Assembly: GCF_022095675.1 (NCBI RefSeq)
Contig: NZ_JAHYSG010000027.1
Span: 54,444-118,443 of the forward strand
DNA length: 64,000 nt
Direction of reading: 5' to 3'
DNA from: Dactylosporangium sp. AC04546
GTDB lineage: Bacteria; Actinomycetota; Actinomycetes; Mycobacteriales; Micromonosporaceae
Under the pieces are notes generated by a model, which was not told where the DNA came from, ran no database searches, and was given only the letters and a program-made list of their open reading frames with translations. Below, piece after piece: positions 24,764-33,718 of the stretch. A program made the position numbers and the translations under genes. The first letter of the stretch is position 1. The number at the start of each line of letters is the position of its first letter.

Positions 24764-25804
24764 ATGAGTACCTCAGTTGCCGCAGGACGAGGGAAGATGA
24801 CGCGCAGCACGATCGAGGACGTCGCACGCCTGGCCGGCGTGTCCACGGCAACCGTGTCCCGGGTGCTGAGCGGCAGCCCGTCGGTCAGCCCGGAGACACG
24901 CAGCCGGGTCAACGCGGCGGCCGCGGAGCTCGGCTACCGGGTCAACGCCGCGGCGCGGGCGCTGCGGCGCGACCGCACCTCGACGGTGGGCATCGTCGTC
25001 CCCGAGCTGGCCAACCCGTTCTTCACCGCACTGGTCGAGCATCTCGAGCAGCGGGTTCAGGGACTCGGTCTGTCGCTGCACCTGAGCAGCTCGCGCAACG
25101 ACCCGGTGCTGGAGGCGGAACGGGTCCGCTCGTTCCTGGCAGCACGCGTCGAGGTGCTGGTCATCACACCCTGCCACGTGGAGCTCAGCACCCCGATCGT
25201 GGACGAGGCGCGCGGCCTCGTCCCGGTGATCCAGCTCGACCAGTTCGCGGACGGAATCCAGACCGACTGGGTCGGGATCGCCGAGGACCTCGGGATGCGG
25301 CTCGTCATGGAGCATCTGGCCGCGCAGGGGGTGAAGAGGGTCGCGTATGTCGGCGCCAGACCGTCGGACTCGTCGTCCCGGGCGCGTCACCAGGTGGCCC
25401 TCAGGGCTGCCCAGGAGCTGGGGATGGAGCTGCCGGACGACGCCGCGTTGCTGGGCACCTTCAGTGCGGAGTGGGGTCGGCGGGCCGCGAGCCTGATCGC
25501 CAGTGGCGGCCTTCCGCAGGCCGTGGCCTGCGGTGCGGATGTGGTGGCGCTCGGCGTGCTGGAGGGCTTCGACGCGCTGGGCATCCGGGTCCCGGAGGAC
25601 GTGCTGGTGACCGGCTTCGACGACATCCCGCTCTCGTCGCACCCGCGACTGTCGATCACTACGATTCGGCAACCGATCGACGAGATCGCGCAGGCCGCGG
25701 CGGCGATGATCGGTGACATCGTCAAGCGCGGCGCTGAGCACGTGGCACAACGAATTTCGTTGCCACCTGAGCTGGTGGTGCGGGACAGCTCGCGCCGGCG
25801 CTAA
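24764..25804 (+). CDS. LacI/GalR-family transcriptional regulator
   Basis: A 346-residue repressor. The N-terminal LacI helix-turn-helix (about residues 14-40, TIEDVARLAGVSTATVSRVLSG) and hinge helix (NAAARALRRDRT) are canonical; the rest is the periplasmic-binding-type effector domain with IVVPELANPFFTALVEHLE and TGFDDIPLSSHPRLSITTIRQP. The ATG at 24764 is used; ATG 24797, 4-5 nt after GAGGGAAG, would remove eleven non-conserved residues and may be the true start. It ends the monooxygenase operon and probably binds the two dyads at 18914-18996. Its stop overlaps that of the convergent PadR gene by 2 nt. Confidence 0.93.
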   Translation: MSTSVAAGRGKMTRSTIEDVARLAGVSTATVSRVLSGSPSVSPETRSRVNAAAAELGYRVNAAARALRRDRTSTVGIVVPELANPFFTALVEHLEQRVQGLGLSLHLSSSRNDPVLEAERVRSFLAARVEVLVITPCHVELSTPIVDEARGLVPVIQLDQFADGIQTDWVGIAEDLGMRLVMEHLAAQGVKRVAYVGARPSDSSSRARHQVALRAAQELGMELPDDAALLGTFSAEWGRRAASLIASGGLPQAVACGADVVALGVLEGFDALGIRVPEDVLVTGFDDIPLSSHPRLSITTIRQPIDEIAQAAAAMIGDIVKRGAEHVAQRISLPPELVVRDSSRRR

Positions 25805-26364
25805 CCGCCGAAGCCCTCAGCCAGCGGGATCGACGGGTCGGCCAGGTAGGACTCGAACTGGTCGAGCCAGGCGAGCATGGCGTGTGCCTGGGCGAGCCAC
25901 AGCTCGAAGACGGCCCGGCGGCCGCGCCAGACGCGGCCGTCGTGGTCAGCCGGCCAATCCTCGAGCCGCTTCTCGATGGCGAGGATGCGGCGGCGGTACC
26001 AGGTGCGCTCGTGCCCGATGAGGATCTGGGCCTGCTCGTCGTCGAGCGCGCCGATGGCGATCAGCTTGAGCAGGCTGTCGTCGCGGACACCGTGGTCCGG
26101 CTCGGTGTGCAGCAGCCAACGTTCGAGCTCCTCCCGGCCGGCGTCGGTGAGCACGTAGTCGCCCTGCGAGCGCCGGGTCGGGGCCACGCTCTCCACCACC
26201 TCGACCAGGCCGGCCTCGGCCATCCGGGTGAGCTCGGCGTAGATCTGGGTCGGCGAGGCCTTCCACAGACGTTCGTAGTCGGAAGCGAAGAACTGGACGA
26301 TCACGTACGCGTTGCGGGGTAGCCCGCGCATCAGGTGGGTCATGATTGCGTGTTTCAGCGCCAC
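25801..26364 (-). CDS. PadR-family transcriptional regulator
   Basis: A 187-residue regulator with an N-terminal winged helix (about 1-90): MALKHAI opening, SPTQIYAELTRMAEAGLVEVV, and the wing DYVLTDAGREELERWL. The C-terminal part is helical (Vir_act_alpha_C-like) and serves dimerisation, with many Trp and Arg residues. PadR proteins classically repress phenolic acid and other stress or catabolic genes. It is divergent from the peptide-type importer operon, and a perfect dyad with 10-nt core spacing lies between them, so it probably controls that operon and itself. Convergent with LacI, stop codons overlapping. Confidence 0.88.
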   Translation of the reverse strand: MALKHAIMTHLMRGLPRNAYVIVQFFASDYERLWKASPTQIYAELTRMAEAGLVEVVESVAPTRRSQGDYVLTDAGREELERWLLHTEPDHGVRDDSLLKLIAIGALDDEQAQILIGHERTWYRRRILAIEKRLEDWPADHDGRVWRGRRAVFELWLAQAHAMLAWLDQFESYLADPSIPLAEGFGG

Positions 26365-26526
26365 GCGGCGTACCTGCTTTCCTCGCTGAGCCGGCGATGT
26401 GCCCGGTGCGTCGCCGCACCGACGGCGAGATCAAACCGTAGACGGACGGCTACGCGCTAGAGGCGCGAGGGGTCGCGACCGATAACGACGCACACTCTTG
26501 ATTAGTCCGGAACAATACTGCTAAAT

Positions 26527-26548
26527 GATACTCCGGAAATTGAGTATC
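26527..26548. promoter_or_regulatory. Putative PadR operator in front of the peptide-type importer operon
   Basis: GATACTC-N8-GAGTATC, a perfect dyad, equivalently ATACT-N10-AGTAT. Spacing of 8-10 nt between half-sites suits a PadR winged-helix dimer. A degenerate copy with the same CCGGAA core, AGTccggaacaatACT, lies just upstream (around 26505-26520). The 206-nt gap 26365-26570 holds both, plus GGAGG before the start of the first permease. Confidence 0.6.
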
Positions 26549-26570
26549 GAGGTGGGATCGGAGGTGGCCC

Positions 26571-27518
26571 ATGCTGGTGCGCTACATCGCCCGGAGGACA
26601 GCGGAGTCCCTGGTCAGCCTGGCCGGAGCTGCCCTTCTCGTGTTCGTCGTGGTGCGGGCCGCACCCGGCGACCCGACCGGCAACCTGCTGGGGCCGCTGG
26701 CGACCGACGAGCAGAGGGCGGCCTTGCGCGCGGACCTCGGGCTCGACAAGCCGCTGCTCACCCAGTTCGGCATCTGGATCCGCAACGTGCTGCACGGCGA
26801 CTTCGGTACCTCGATCTCGCAGAACCGGCCGGTGCTGCCGGTGCTCGGCGAGGCGCTCGGCACCACCTTGATGCTGGCCGGTCTCGCCACCGTCTTCGCG
26901 CTGCTGATCGGCCTGGTGCTCGGCAACCTCAGCCGCCGCAGGCCCGCGGCACTGCGGGGCGCGGCGGACGTGACCGAGGCCGTGCTGCTCTCGGCGCCGC
27001 AGTACACCGTGGCGCTGATCCTGCTCATCGTCCTGTGCGTCACGATCCCGGTCTTCCCAGCCGGCGGCCTGATCGCCGACGCCGGTCCGGCCGTCCTGCT
27101 CAGCCACCTCACGCTTCCCGCGATCGCCCTGGCCCTGCCGCCCGGCGCGATGATCGCCCGGTCGCTCAAGACCGCGCTGGCCGACCCGGGCGTCGCCGAG
27201 CTGGCGGCGGCGCTGCAGGCCCGCGGCGTAGCCCCGGCCGCCGTCGCCGCCCACCTGCACCGCAACGCCCTGCCGGCGGTGCTCCCGGTGACCGGCCTGC
27301 AGATCGGCACCATGCTCGGCGGCGCCGTCTTCATCGAGACGATCTTCTCGTTGCCAGGGCTGGGCAGCCTCGCGCTGCAGGCCATCGGCCCGCGTGACTA
27401 CCCCCTGCTGCAGGGCGTGGTGCTGCTCGTGGCCGCCATGTTCATCGGGGTCATGTTCCTGGCCGACGTGATCGCGGCTGCCGTCGACCCCCGGATCCGG
27501 AAGGCGGCGGCCCGATGA
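26571..27518 (+). CDS. Peptide/nickel-type ABC transporter permease, DppB-like
   Basis: A 315-residue permease with the DppB layout: the N-terminal helix VRYIARRTAESLVSLAGAAL, an outer segment containing VVRAAPGDP and DLGLDKPLLTQFGIW, and FGTSISQNRPV before the second helix; the C-terminal part has GGAVFIETIFSLPGLGSLALQA. GGAGG lies 6 nt upstream of the ATG. First gene of the second operon of the catabolic island; overlaps the next gene by 4 nt. Confidence 0.93.
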   Translation: MLVRYIARRTAESLVSLAGAALLVFVVVRAAPGDPTGNLLGPLATDEQRAALRADLGLDKPLLTQFGIWIRNVLHGDFGTSISQNRPVLPVLGEALGTTLMLAGLATVFALLIGLVLGNLSRRRPAALRGAADVTEAVLLSAPQYTVALILLIVLCVTIPVFPAGGLIADAGPAVLLSHLTLPAIALALPPGAMIARSLKTALADPGVAELAAALQARGVAPAAVAAHLHRNALPAVLPVTGLQIGTMLGGAVFIETIFSLPGLGSLALQAIGPRDYPLLQGVVLLVAAMFIGVMFLADVIAAAVDPRIRKAAAR

Positions 27519-28402
27519 CGGTCACCCGACCCGCGCAGGTCACCTCCACACCTGGCCGGCCCGACCGGTTCCGCCGGCGCACACTCTTCGCGCGGCTCAC
27601 CCCGGGCGGCCGGCTGGCGCTGATCCTCATTCTCGCCCTCGCCGCCGTCGCGATCATCGGCCCGCTCGTCTCGCACACCGACCCCTATGCGGCCGAGGCC
27701 GGCCGTCGCCTGCTGCCGATCGGCTCGGACGGGCACCCGCTCGGCACCGACGCCGAGGGCCGCGACATGCTCACCCGGCTGATGTACGGCATGCGTACCT
27801 CGCTGATCGCCGCCGTCACCCCCGTGCTGCTGTCGCTGGTGATCGGCGTCGCGGTCGGCCTCCTGGCCGGGCTCGGCGGCCGCATCGTCAACACGATCGT
27901 GATGCGCCTGCTCGACGTCACCTTCGCCTTTCCCGCCGTGCTGCTCGCGCTGTTCCTGGCCACCGCGCTCGGCCAGGGCCTGCGCACCACGATCATCGCG
28001 CTGACCGCGGTCTGGATCCCGCCCACCGCGCGCATCGCGGCCGGCGAGATCGCCCGCATCCGCGAGCTCGACTTCGTGACCGTGGCCCGGGTCAGCGGCG
28101 CCGGTCCGGTCAGCGTCGCGCTGCGCCAGATCACGCCGGCGATCCTGCCCGGCGTCCTCGCCTGGTCCACCTCGCTGGTGGGCGGGTCGATCGCCATCGT
28201 CGGTGGCCTCGGCTTCGTCGGGCTCGGCGCGCCGTCACCGCAGGCCGAGCTCGGCTCGATGATCAAGGACATGCAGTCGGCGGTCTACACCGACGCGGTG
28301 CTGGCCCTGCTCCCCGCCCTCGTCACGCTGCTGCTGGCGCTGCTCTTCCCCCTCTTCGGCGACGCGCTCGGACGTGCGCTCGCGGGACGGAGGCCCTCAT
28401 GA
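27515..28402 (+). CDS. Peptide/nickel-type ABC transporter permease, DppC-like
   Basis: A 295-residue permease. A cytoplasmic N-terminus with a first helix near 35-55 is followed by the typical PLGTDAEGRDMLTRLMYGMRTS-like segment, written here as HPLGTDAEGRDML and RLMYGMRTSL, and by GGLGFVGLGAPSPQAELGSM near the C-terminus. ATG start, overlapping DppB-like and DppD-like genes by 4 nt each. Confidence 0.93.
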   Translation: MTVTRPAQVTSTPGRPDRFRRRTLFARLTPGGRLALILILALAAVAIIGPLVSHTDPYAAEAGRRLLPIGSDGHPLGTDAEGRDMLTRLMYGMRTSLIAAVTPVLLSLVIGVAVGLLAGLGGRIVNTIVMRLLDVTFAFPAVLLALFLATALGQGLRTTIIALTAVWIPPTARIAAGEIARIRELDFVTVARVSGAGPVSVALRQITPAILPGVLAWSTSLVGGSIAIVGGLGFVGLGAPSPQAELGSMIKDMQSAVYTDAVLALLPALVTLLLALLFPLFGDALGRALAGRRPS

Positions 28403-29301
28403 CCGCCCTGCTCCAAGCGCGGGACCTCAGCGTCTCGTTCCGCTACGGCACGCGCACGTCACAGGTCGTCCGCGACGTCTCCCTCGACATCGCGGAGCGG
28501 TCCGTCCTCGCCGTGCTCGGCGAGAGCGGCAGCGGCAAGACCATGCTCGCCCGCTCGCTGATCGGCCTCGAACCGGCCGGCGCCGAGGTGCGCGGGAGCG
28601 TCGAGTTCGCCGGCAGACCGACCCGCCCGGCCAGGCCGGCGGCACGGCGCAAGCTGCTGGGCCGCGAGATCGGCCTGGTGTCGCAGGACCCCGCAGCCTC
28701 GCTGGACGCGATGCGCACCGTCGGTGCCCAGCTCGCCGAGGTGCTGCGCCGGCACGAACGGCTCGACCGCCGCACCCGGCGGGACGAGGCCGTGCGGCGC
28801 CTGGAACAGGTGCACATCCGCCACCCCGAGCAGGTCGTGCGCAAGTACCCGTCCGAGCTGTCCGGCGGCATGCGCCAGCGCGTCTCGATCGCCCTCGCGC
28901 TCTGCGGCCGCCCGCGCCTGCTGGTCGCCGACGAGCCGTCCAGCGCCCTGGACGCGATCGTCGGTGCCCGGGTCGTCGACCTGCTCGACGAGCTACGCCG
29001 TACCACCGGCACCTCGATCGTCTTCGTCACCCACGACATCGCGGTGGCCGCCCGGATCGCACACGAGCCGCAGGACCGGGTCGCGGTGATGCTGCACGGC
29101 AGGTTCGTCGAGCACGGTCCGGCGGCCGAGGTACTCGTCCGCCCCCGGCACGCCTACACGGCAAGCCTCCTCGCCGGCGAGCCCTCCGCGGCAATCCCAC
29201 GCGGCGAGCTGGCGACCGTCCCGCGCGAGCTGCGCGACGCCGACTGGGGCCCGCTGCGGCAGGTCGCCGACAACCACTGGGTCTGCGAGGAGGCAGCATG
29301 A
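28399..29301 (+). CDS. Peptide/nickel-type ABC transporter ATP-binding protein, DppD-like
   Basis: A 300-residue ATPase with Walker A GESGSGKTM, Q-loop SQDPAASLDAM, signature LSGGMRQRVSIALAL, Walker B LLVADEPSSALDAI and H-loop VTHDIAVA. The C-terminal extension after HAYTASLLAGEPS is shorter than usual and lacks the cysteine-rich oligopeptide-transporter tail; one cysteine remains in HWVCEEA. Pairs with the DppF-like ATPase that follows in a 4-nt ATGA overlap. Confidence 0.92.
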   Translation: MTALLQARDLSVSFRYGTRTSQVVRDVSLDIAERSVLAVLGESGSGKTMLARSLIGLEPAGAEVRGSVEFAGRPTRPARPAARRKLLGREIGLVSQDPAASLDAMRTVGAQLAEVLRRHERLDRRTRRDEAVRRLEQVHIRHPEQVVRKYPSELSGGMRQRVSIALALCGRPRLLVADEPSSALDAIVGARVVDLLDELRRTTGTSIVFVTHDIAVAARIAHEPQDRVAVMLHGRFVEHGPAAEVLVRPRHAYTASLLAGEPSAAIPRGELATVPRELRDADWGPLRQVADNHWVCEEAA

Positions 29302-30074
29302 CGATCATCGAGGTCGCCCACCTCACCCAGCGGTTCGGCGCCACCCTGGCGCTCGACGACGTGTCGCTGATGGCCCACGAGGGCAGGACGCTCGGCATCG
29401 TCGGTGAGTCCGGCAGCGGCAAGTCCACACTCGTGCGCGCCGTCCTCGGCCTCCAGCGTCCCGACTCGGGCACGCTGCACGTCCTCGGCCGGCCCGTCGA
29501 CATGGGCCGCCGCATGCCCCGGGACCTCCGCCGGGCCGTACAACTCGTCCCGCAGGACCCGAAGCACACGCTCAACCCCGCACGGACCGTGCGCAGCTCG
29601 CTCTGGTTCCACATGGCGGCGCAGGGGATCCCGCGCTCGGAGCGGCAGTCCCGTGCGGCCGACGTCCTCGCGATGGTGGCCCTGACCCCCGAATACCTCC
29701 ACGCCTACCCCAACGAGCTCTCCGGCGGTCTCGCCCAGCGGATCGCGATCGCGCGGGCACTGCTGGGCGATCCGAAGATCCTCGTCTGTGACGAGGCGGT
29801 TTCCGCCCTGGACAAAGGCGTTCAGGCGCAAGTGCTCAACGTGCTCTCCGACCTGCAACGCGAACGCCGGCTCTCGATCGTCTTCGTGAGCCACGACCTC
29901 GCCGTCGTCGAGCACATGTCCGACGAGATCACCGTCCTGCGCTCCGGACGGGTGGTCGAGTCCGGACCGACCACCGACATCCTCCGCGACCCCGCGGACC
30001 CCTACACAGCAGAACTTCTCGCGGCTCGTCACGCCACCTCCCGGCCTGAAACGGAGCAGTCATGCGTCTTGTAA
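29298..30074 (+). CDS. Peptide/nickel-type ABC transporter ATP-binding protein, DppF-like
   Basis: A 258-residue ATPase with Walker A GESGSGKST, Q-loop VPQDPKHTLNP, signature LSGGLAQRIAIARAL, Walker B ILVCDEAVSALDKG (Ala instead of the usual Pro after DE) and H-loop VSHDLAVV. It overlaps the DppD-like gene by 4 nt and the following lipoprotein gene by 13 nt. I place the start at the ATG 29298; the longer open frame upstream is a shadow of the DppD-like gene. Confidence 0.92.
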   Translation: MTIIEVAHLTQRFGATLALDDVSLMAHEGRTLGIVGESGSGKSTLVRAVLGLQRPDSGTLHVLGRPVDMGRRMPRDLRRAVQLVPQDPKHTLNPARTVRSSLWFHMAAQGIPRSERQSRAADVLAMVALTPEYLHAYPNELSGGLAQRIAIARALLGDPKILVCDEAVSALDKGVQAQVLNVLSDLQRERRLSIVFVSHDLAVVEHMSDEITVLRSGRVVESGPTTDILRDPADPYTAELLAARHATSRPETEQSCVL

Positions 30075-31645
30075 GAGCGGGCCTCGCCGGCACCGCGCTC
30101 GCCACTGTCCTCGCCCTCGCCGCCTGCACGGGCGGCGCCGACGCCGGCTCCTCGGCGAACAGCCAGGTGCTGCGCATCGGCTCGAGCATGCCGTCCTTCC
30201 CCAACCTCGACACCGGTGGCATCACCAACGGCGGGTATGAGGGCCAGCGACTGATCGGCAACAACATCTACGACGGCCTCACCCGCTGGGACGTGTCCGA
30301 CACCTCCCGGCCCCGCAAGATCGGCCCCGGCCTGGCCACCGAGTGGAAGGTCAGCGCCGACAGCACGGTCTACGACTTCACCCTGCGCCAAGGCGTCACG
30401 TTCACCGACGACACCCCGTGGAACGCCGACGCGGCGGTCTACAACTTCGAGCGGTACATGAACACGACGCACCCGGCCTACTCCGCCGCGGTGATCGGCA
30501 ACTACCCGGTGCTGAGCCGGATCAAGTCGGTGGAGAAGACCGGCGACCACGGCCTGCGGATCACCATGAAACAGCCGTACGCCTACCTGGTCGACGATCT
30601 CTACAACGTCTACATGGCGAGCCCGACCTCGCTGAAGAACAGCGGTGCCCAGGGCCAGTCGCAGCACCCGGTCGGCAGCGGCCCGTTCAAGTTCAGCTCG
30701 ATCAACTCCCAGGAGCTCGTGCTCGCCAAGAACGACAAGTGGTGGGGTGGCGCGCCCAAGCTCGACAAGATCACCATCACGCTGCTGCCGGACAACTCGG
30801 CCCGCTCCGCCGCACTGCGCGCCAAGCGCGTCGACTGGATCGAGGGTGCCGACCCCGACGACCTCGCGAGCCTGAAGTCGGCCGGCTTCGTCACCACCCA
30901 GAAGGAGTTCGACTGGATCTGGGGCTGGGTGCTCGACGTGTCCAAGAAGCCGTTCGACGACGCGAAGGTCCGCCAGGCGCTCAACTACGCCATCGATCGG
31001 AAGACCATCGCCGACGACCTGCTGCTCGGCACGGCGGTGCCGGAGACCCAGACCGTGCCGGAGGCCAACCCGGCGTACGACGCGAAGGACAACACCTACA
31101 CCTACGACCCGGACAAGGCCAGGCAGTTGCTGACCGAGGCCGGCTACCCGAACGGCTTCTCGTTCAGCCTCGGCTACATCTCCTCCGGCTCCGGCACGAT
31201 GAAGCCCAAGGCCATGAACGAGGCACTCCAATCCCAGCTCGCCAAGGTCGGCGTCAAGGTCAACCTCGTGCCCACCGACTTCTCCGTCATGATCACCTCG
31301 ATCTGGGTGAACAAGAAGATCCCGGCCGACTGGGGCGGCTACAACGCGCCGTTCAGCATGGGCAACTTCTCGGAGTGGGGCAGCTTCAACTTCGGTTGCG
31401 ACGGCCAGTCGGTTTCGCACTACTGCAACCCCAACGCCCAGAAGCTGATGGACCAGGCCCAGACCACGGCCGACGACACCGCACGCCTGGGGCTGCTCAC
31501 CCAGGCGGCCCGCATCATCACCGCTGATGCCCCCTGGCTCTACGTCGTCAACGACACCGCCCCGCGCGCCATGACCAAGTCCGTGACCGGTTTCGAGCAG
31601 CCCATGTCCTGGTGGATCAACTTCACCACGATCTCGATGTCCTGA
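30062..31645 (+). CDS. Peptide/nickel-type ABC transporter substrate-binding lipoprotein
   Basis: A 527-residue family-5 solute-binding protein. The signal peptide ends in a lipobox, ALAAC (cysteine near residue 21). Family landmarks are YDGLTRWD, the GLATEWKVSADSTVYDFTLR stretch, VTFTDDTPWNADAAVYNFER, GPFKFSS, and KVRQALNYAIDRKTIADDLL. DppA/OppA-like proteins take peptides but in catabolic operons also carry opines, glycosides or small N-compounds. Being placed fifth, after the permeases and ATPases and before the hydrolases, it likely delivers the substrate of the enzymes that follow. Confidence 0.93.
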   Translation: MRLVRAGLAGTALATVLALAACTGGADAGSSANSQVLRIGSSMPSFPNLDTGGITNGGYEGQRLIGNNIYDGLTRWDVSDTSRPRKIGPGLATEWKVSADSTVYDFTLRQGVTFTDDTPWNADAAVYNFERYMNTTHPAYSAAVIGNYPVLSRIKSVEKTGDHGLRITMKQPYAYLVDDLYNVYMASPTSLKNSGAQGQSQHPVGSGPFKFSSINSQELVLAKNDKWWGGAPKLDKITITLLPDNSARSAALRAKRVDWIEGADPDDLASLKSAGFVTTQKEFDWIWGWVLDVSKKPFDDAKVRQALNYAIDRKTIADDLLLGTAVPETQTVPEANPAYDAKDNTYTYDPDKARQLLTEAGYPNGFSFSLGYISSGSGTMKPKAMNEALQSQLAKVGVKVNLVPTDFSVMITSIWVNKKIPADWGGYNAPFSMGNFSEWGSFNFGCDGQSVSHYCNPNAQKLMDQAQTTADDTARLGLLTQAARIITADAPWLYVVNDTAPRAMTKSVTGFEQPMSWWINFTTISMS

Positions 31646-31670
31646 TCCGACCGGAGGAAAGGAGACACCC

Positions 31671-32282
31671 ATGGCGGACAAGACCGCTCTGGTCGTCATC
31701 GACATGCAGAACGGCTTCTGCTGGCGCCCGGAGGGCGGCCTCCAGGAGAAGATGGGCTGGCCGGCCCTGATCAACGTCCCGGCCGTCGTCGAGCACAACG
31801 CGGCCCTGATCGCGGCCGCCCGCGAGCGTGGCGTCCCGGTCGTCTACGTGCGCTACGAGACCCTGCCGGACATGCTCAACGCCATGCGGATCCACCGCGA
31901 GGCGGCGGCCGCGGTCGGCCTGCCCGCCGGAACGTCGTTCGCGATGGAGGGCAGCGAGGGCGAGATCGTCGCCGAGATCGCTGCGCAGCCCGGGGACTAC
32001 GTCGTCAGTAAGACCCGCTGGGACGCCTTTCTCTACACCAACCTGGAGCCGCTGCTGGCCGGCCTCGGTGTGGTCAACCTCGTCATGTCGGGCGTGCTGA
32101 CCAACGCCTGCGTCGAGACGACGGCCCGTGCCGCCCTGCAGCGCAACTTCCGGGTCTGGGTCGCGAAGGACTGCGTCACCAGCGAGACCGAGCAGCTGCA
32201 CGAGAACGCCCTGCTGAGCATGAGCAGCCTCGGCGCGGTGATCGCCGACGGCAAGCAGGCCCTCGACGAGGCGACGGCCTGA
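31671..32282 (+). CDS. Isochorismatase-family cysteine hydrolase
   Basis: A 203-residue hydrolase with triad D11 (VVIDMQNGF), K114 (VSKTRWDAF) and C147 (GVLTNACVETTARAA). It is shorter and only distantly similar to the amidase at 23639-24364; the NACVETTAR form resembles ureidoacrylate/biuret-type and nicotinamidase-like relatives more than carbamoylsarcosinase. It would cleave an amide or carbamate. GAGGAAAGGAG upstream is a strong ribosome binding site after a 25-nt gap. It overlaps the aldehyde dehydrogenase start by 1 nt (TGATG). Confidence 0.9.
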   Translation: MADKTALVVIDMQNGFCWRPEGGLQEKMGWPALINVPAVVEHNAALIAAARERGVPVVYVRYETLPDMLNAMRIHREAAAAVGLPAGTSFAMEGSEGEIVAEIAAQPGDYVVSKTRWDAFLYTNLEPLLAGLGVVNLVMSGVLTNACVETTARAALQRNFRVWVAKDCVTSETEQLHENALLSMSSLGAVIADGKQALDEATA

Positions 32283-33706
32283 TGTCGCACAGCACCGATT
32301 TCTACATCGACGGCGGCTGGGTCGCCCCACTCGGCCCGGACCGCATCGAGGTGGTCAACCCCGCGACCGAGCAGGTCGCGGGGGTGGTCGCCCAGGGCAC
32401 CGCCGCCGATGTCGACCTCGCCGTCGCGGCCGCCCGCCGCGCTTTCGAAACCTGGGGCCGCACGACCCCGGACGAGCGGATCACCTTCCTGCGCGCGGTG
32501 ATCGACGGCTATACCGCGCGACTCGACGAGGTCGCGGCCACCATCAGCGCCGAGATGGGCGCGCCCATCACGTTCGCCCGGCAGGCCCAGGCCGCCAGCC
32601 TCATCGGACAGTTCGAGCGGGCGATCGAGACCCTCCAGAAGTACGAGCTGGCGACCCCGCTGTCCGGCACGGTCACGATACGGCGCGAGCCGATCGGCGT
32701 CGCCGGGCTCATCACCGCCTGGAACTGGCCGCTCAACCTCATCGCCGGCAAGCTCGCGTACGCGCTCGCCGCCGGCTGCACGGTCGTGCTCAAGCCCAGC
32801 GAGGTGGCACCGCTCTCGGCGATGCTGCTGGCCGAGGTGATCGACGAGGCCGGGCTGCCGGCCGGGGTGTTCAATCTCGTCAACGGCGACGGCGCGACCG
32901 TAGGACAGCGCATCTCGGCGCACCCCGACGTCGACATGGTGTCGTTCACGGGCTCGACCCGGGCCGGGATCCTGATCGCCAAGGCCGCAGCCGACTCGGT
33001 CAAGCGCGTCCACCAGGAGCTCGGCGGCAAGTCGGCCAACATCATCCTGCCCGACGCCGACCACGAGCAGGCGGTCGCGGCAGGGGTACGGCGGGCGTTC
33101 AAGAACTCCGGGCAGTCCTGCCAGGCGCCCACCCGCATGCTGGTGCACCGCAGCCGGTACGACGAGGCCCTCCGGTACGCCCGCCAGACCGCGGAATCGA
33201 TCCGCTACGGCGACCCGGCCGACCCCGTCACCGAGATGGGCCCGGTCGTCTCCGGCGCCCAGTTCGAGCGGGTGCAGTCGATGATCCGAAGCGGGATCGA
33301 CCAGGGCGCCCGGGTCGTCACCGGCGGGCTGGGCCGGCCATCCGACGTCGGCACAGGCTGGTTCGTCCGGCCGACGATCTTCGGCGACGTCGACAACAGC
33401 ATGACGATCGCCCGCGAGGAGATCTTCGGGCCGGTACTGCCGATCATCGCGTACGACACCGAGGACGAGGCCGTCGCGATCGCCAACGACACCCCGTACG
33501 GACTGGCCAACTACGTCCAGAGCGCGGACCGCGAGCACGCTCTCGCGCTGGCACCGCGCCTGCGCTCCGGGCGGGTCTACATCAACACCATGGACGCCAC
33601 CGAGACGGCGCCGTTCGGCGGCTACAAGCAGTCCGGCAACGGCCGTGAGGAAGGCGAGTTCGGCCTCGAGGAGTACCTCGAGACGAAGGCCGTCATCACC
33701 GGCTGA
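32282..33706 (+). CDS. NAD(P)-dependent aldehyde dehydrogenase
   Basis: A 474-residue member of the main aldehyde dehydrogenase family, with N148 in AWNWPLNLI, the GSTRAG motif (225-230), general base E246 in HQELGGKSANI, and nucleophile C280 in KNSGQSCQAPT. Residues EEIFGPVLP and the FGGYKQSGNGREEGEFGLEEY-type C-terminus are complete. Oxidises an aldehyde intermediate to the acid. Its place between the hydrolase and an aldo-keto reductase suggests that the pathway has a semialdehyde. Which of NAD or NADP is used is not visible to me. Confidence 0.93.
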   Translation: MSHSTDFYIDGGWVAPLGPDRIEVVNPATEQVAGVVAQGTAADVDLAVAAARRAFETWGRTTPDERITFLRAVIDGYTARLDEVAATISAEMGAPITFARQAQAASLIGQFERAIETLQKYELATPLSGTVTIRREPIGVAGLITAWNWPLNLIAGKLAYALAAGCTVVLKPSEVAPLSAMLLAEVIDEAGLPAGVFNLVNGDGATVGQRISAHPDVDMVSFTGSTRAGILIAKAAADSVKRVHQELGGKSANIILPDADHEQAVAAGVRRAFKNSGQSCQAPTRMLVHRSRYDEALRYARQTAESIRYGDPADPVTEMGPVVSGAQFERVQSMIRSGIDQGARVVTGGLGRPSDVGTGWFVRPTIFGDVDNSMTIAREEIFGPVLPIIAYDTEDEAVAIANDTPYGLANYVQSADREHALALAPRLRSGRVYINTMDATETAPFGGYKQSGNGREEGEFGLEEYLETKAVITG

Positions 33707-33718
33707 GCGGGGAGAGAC

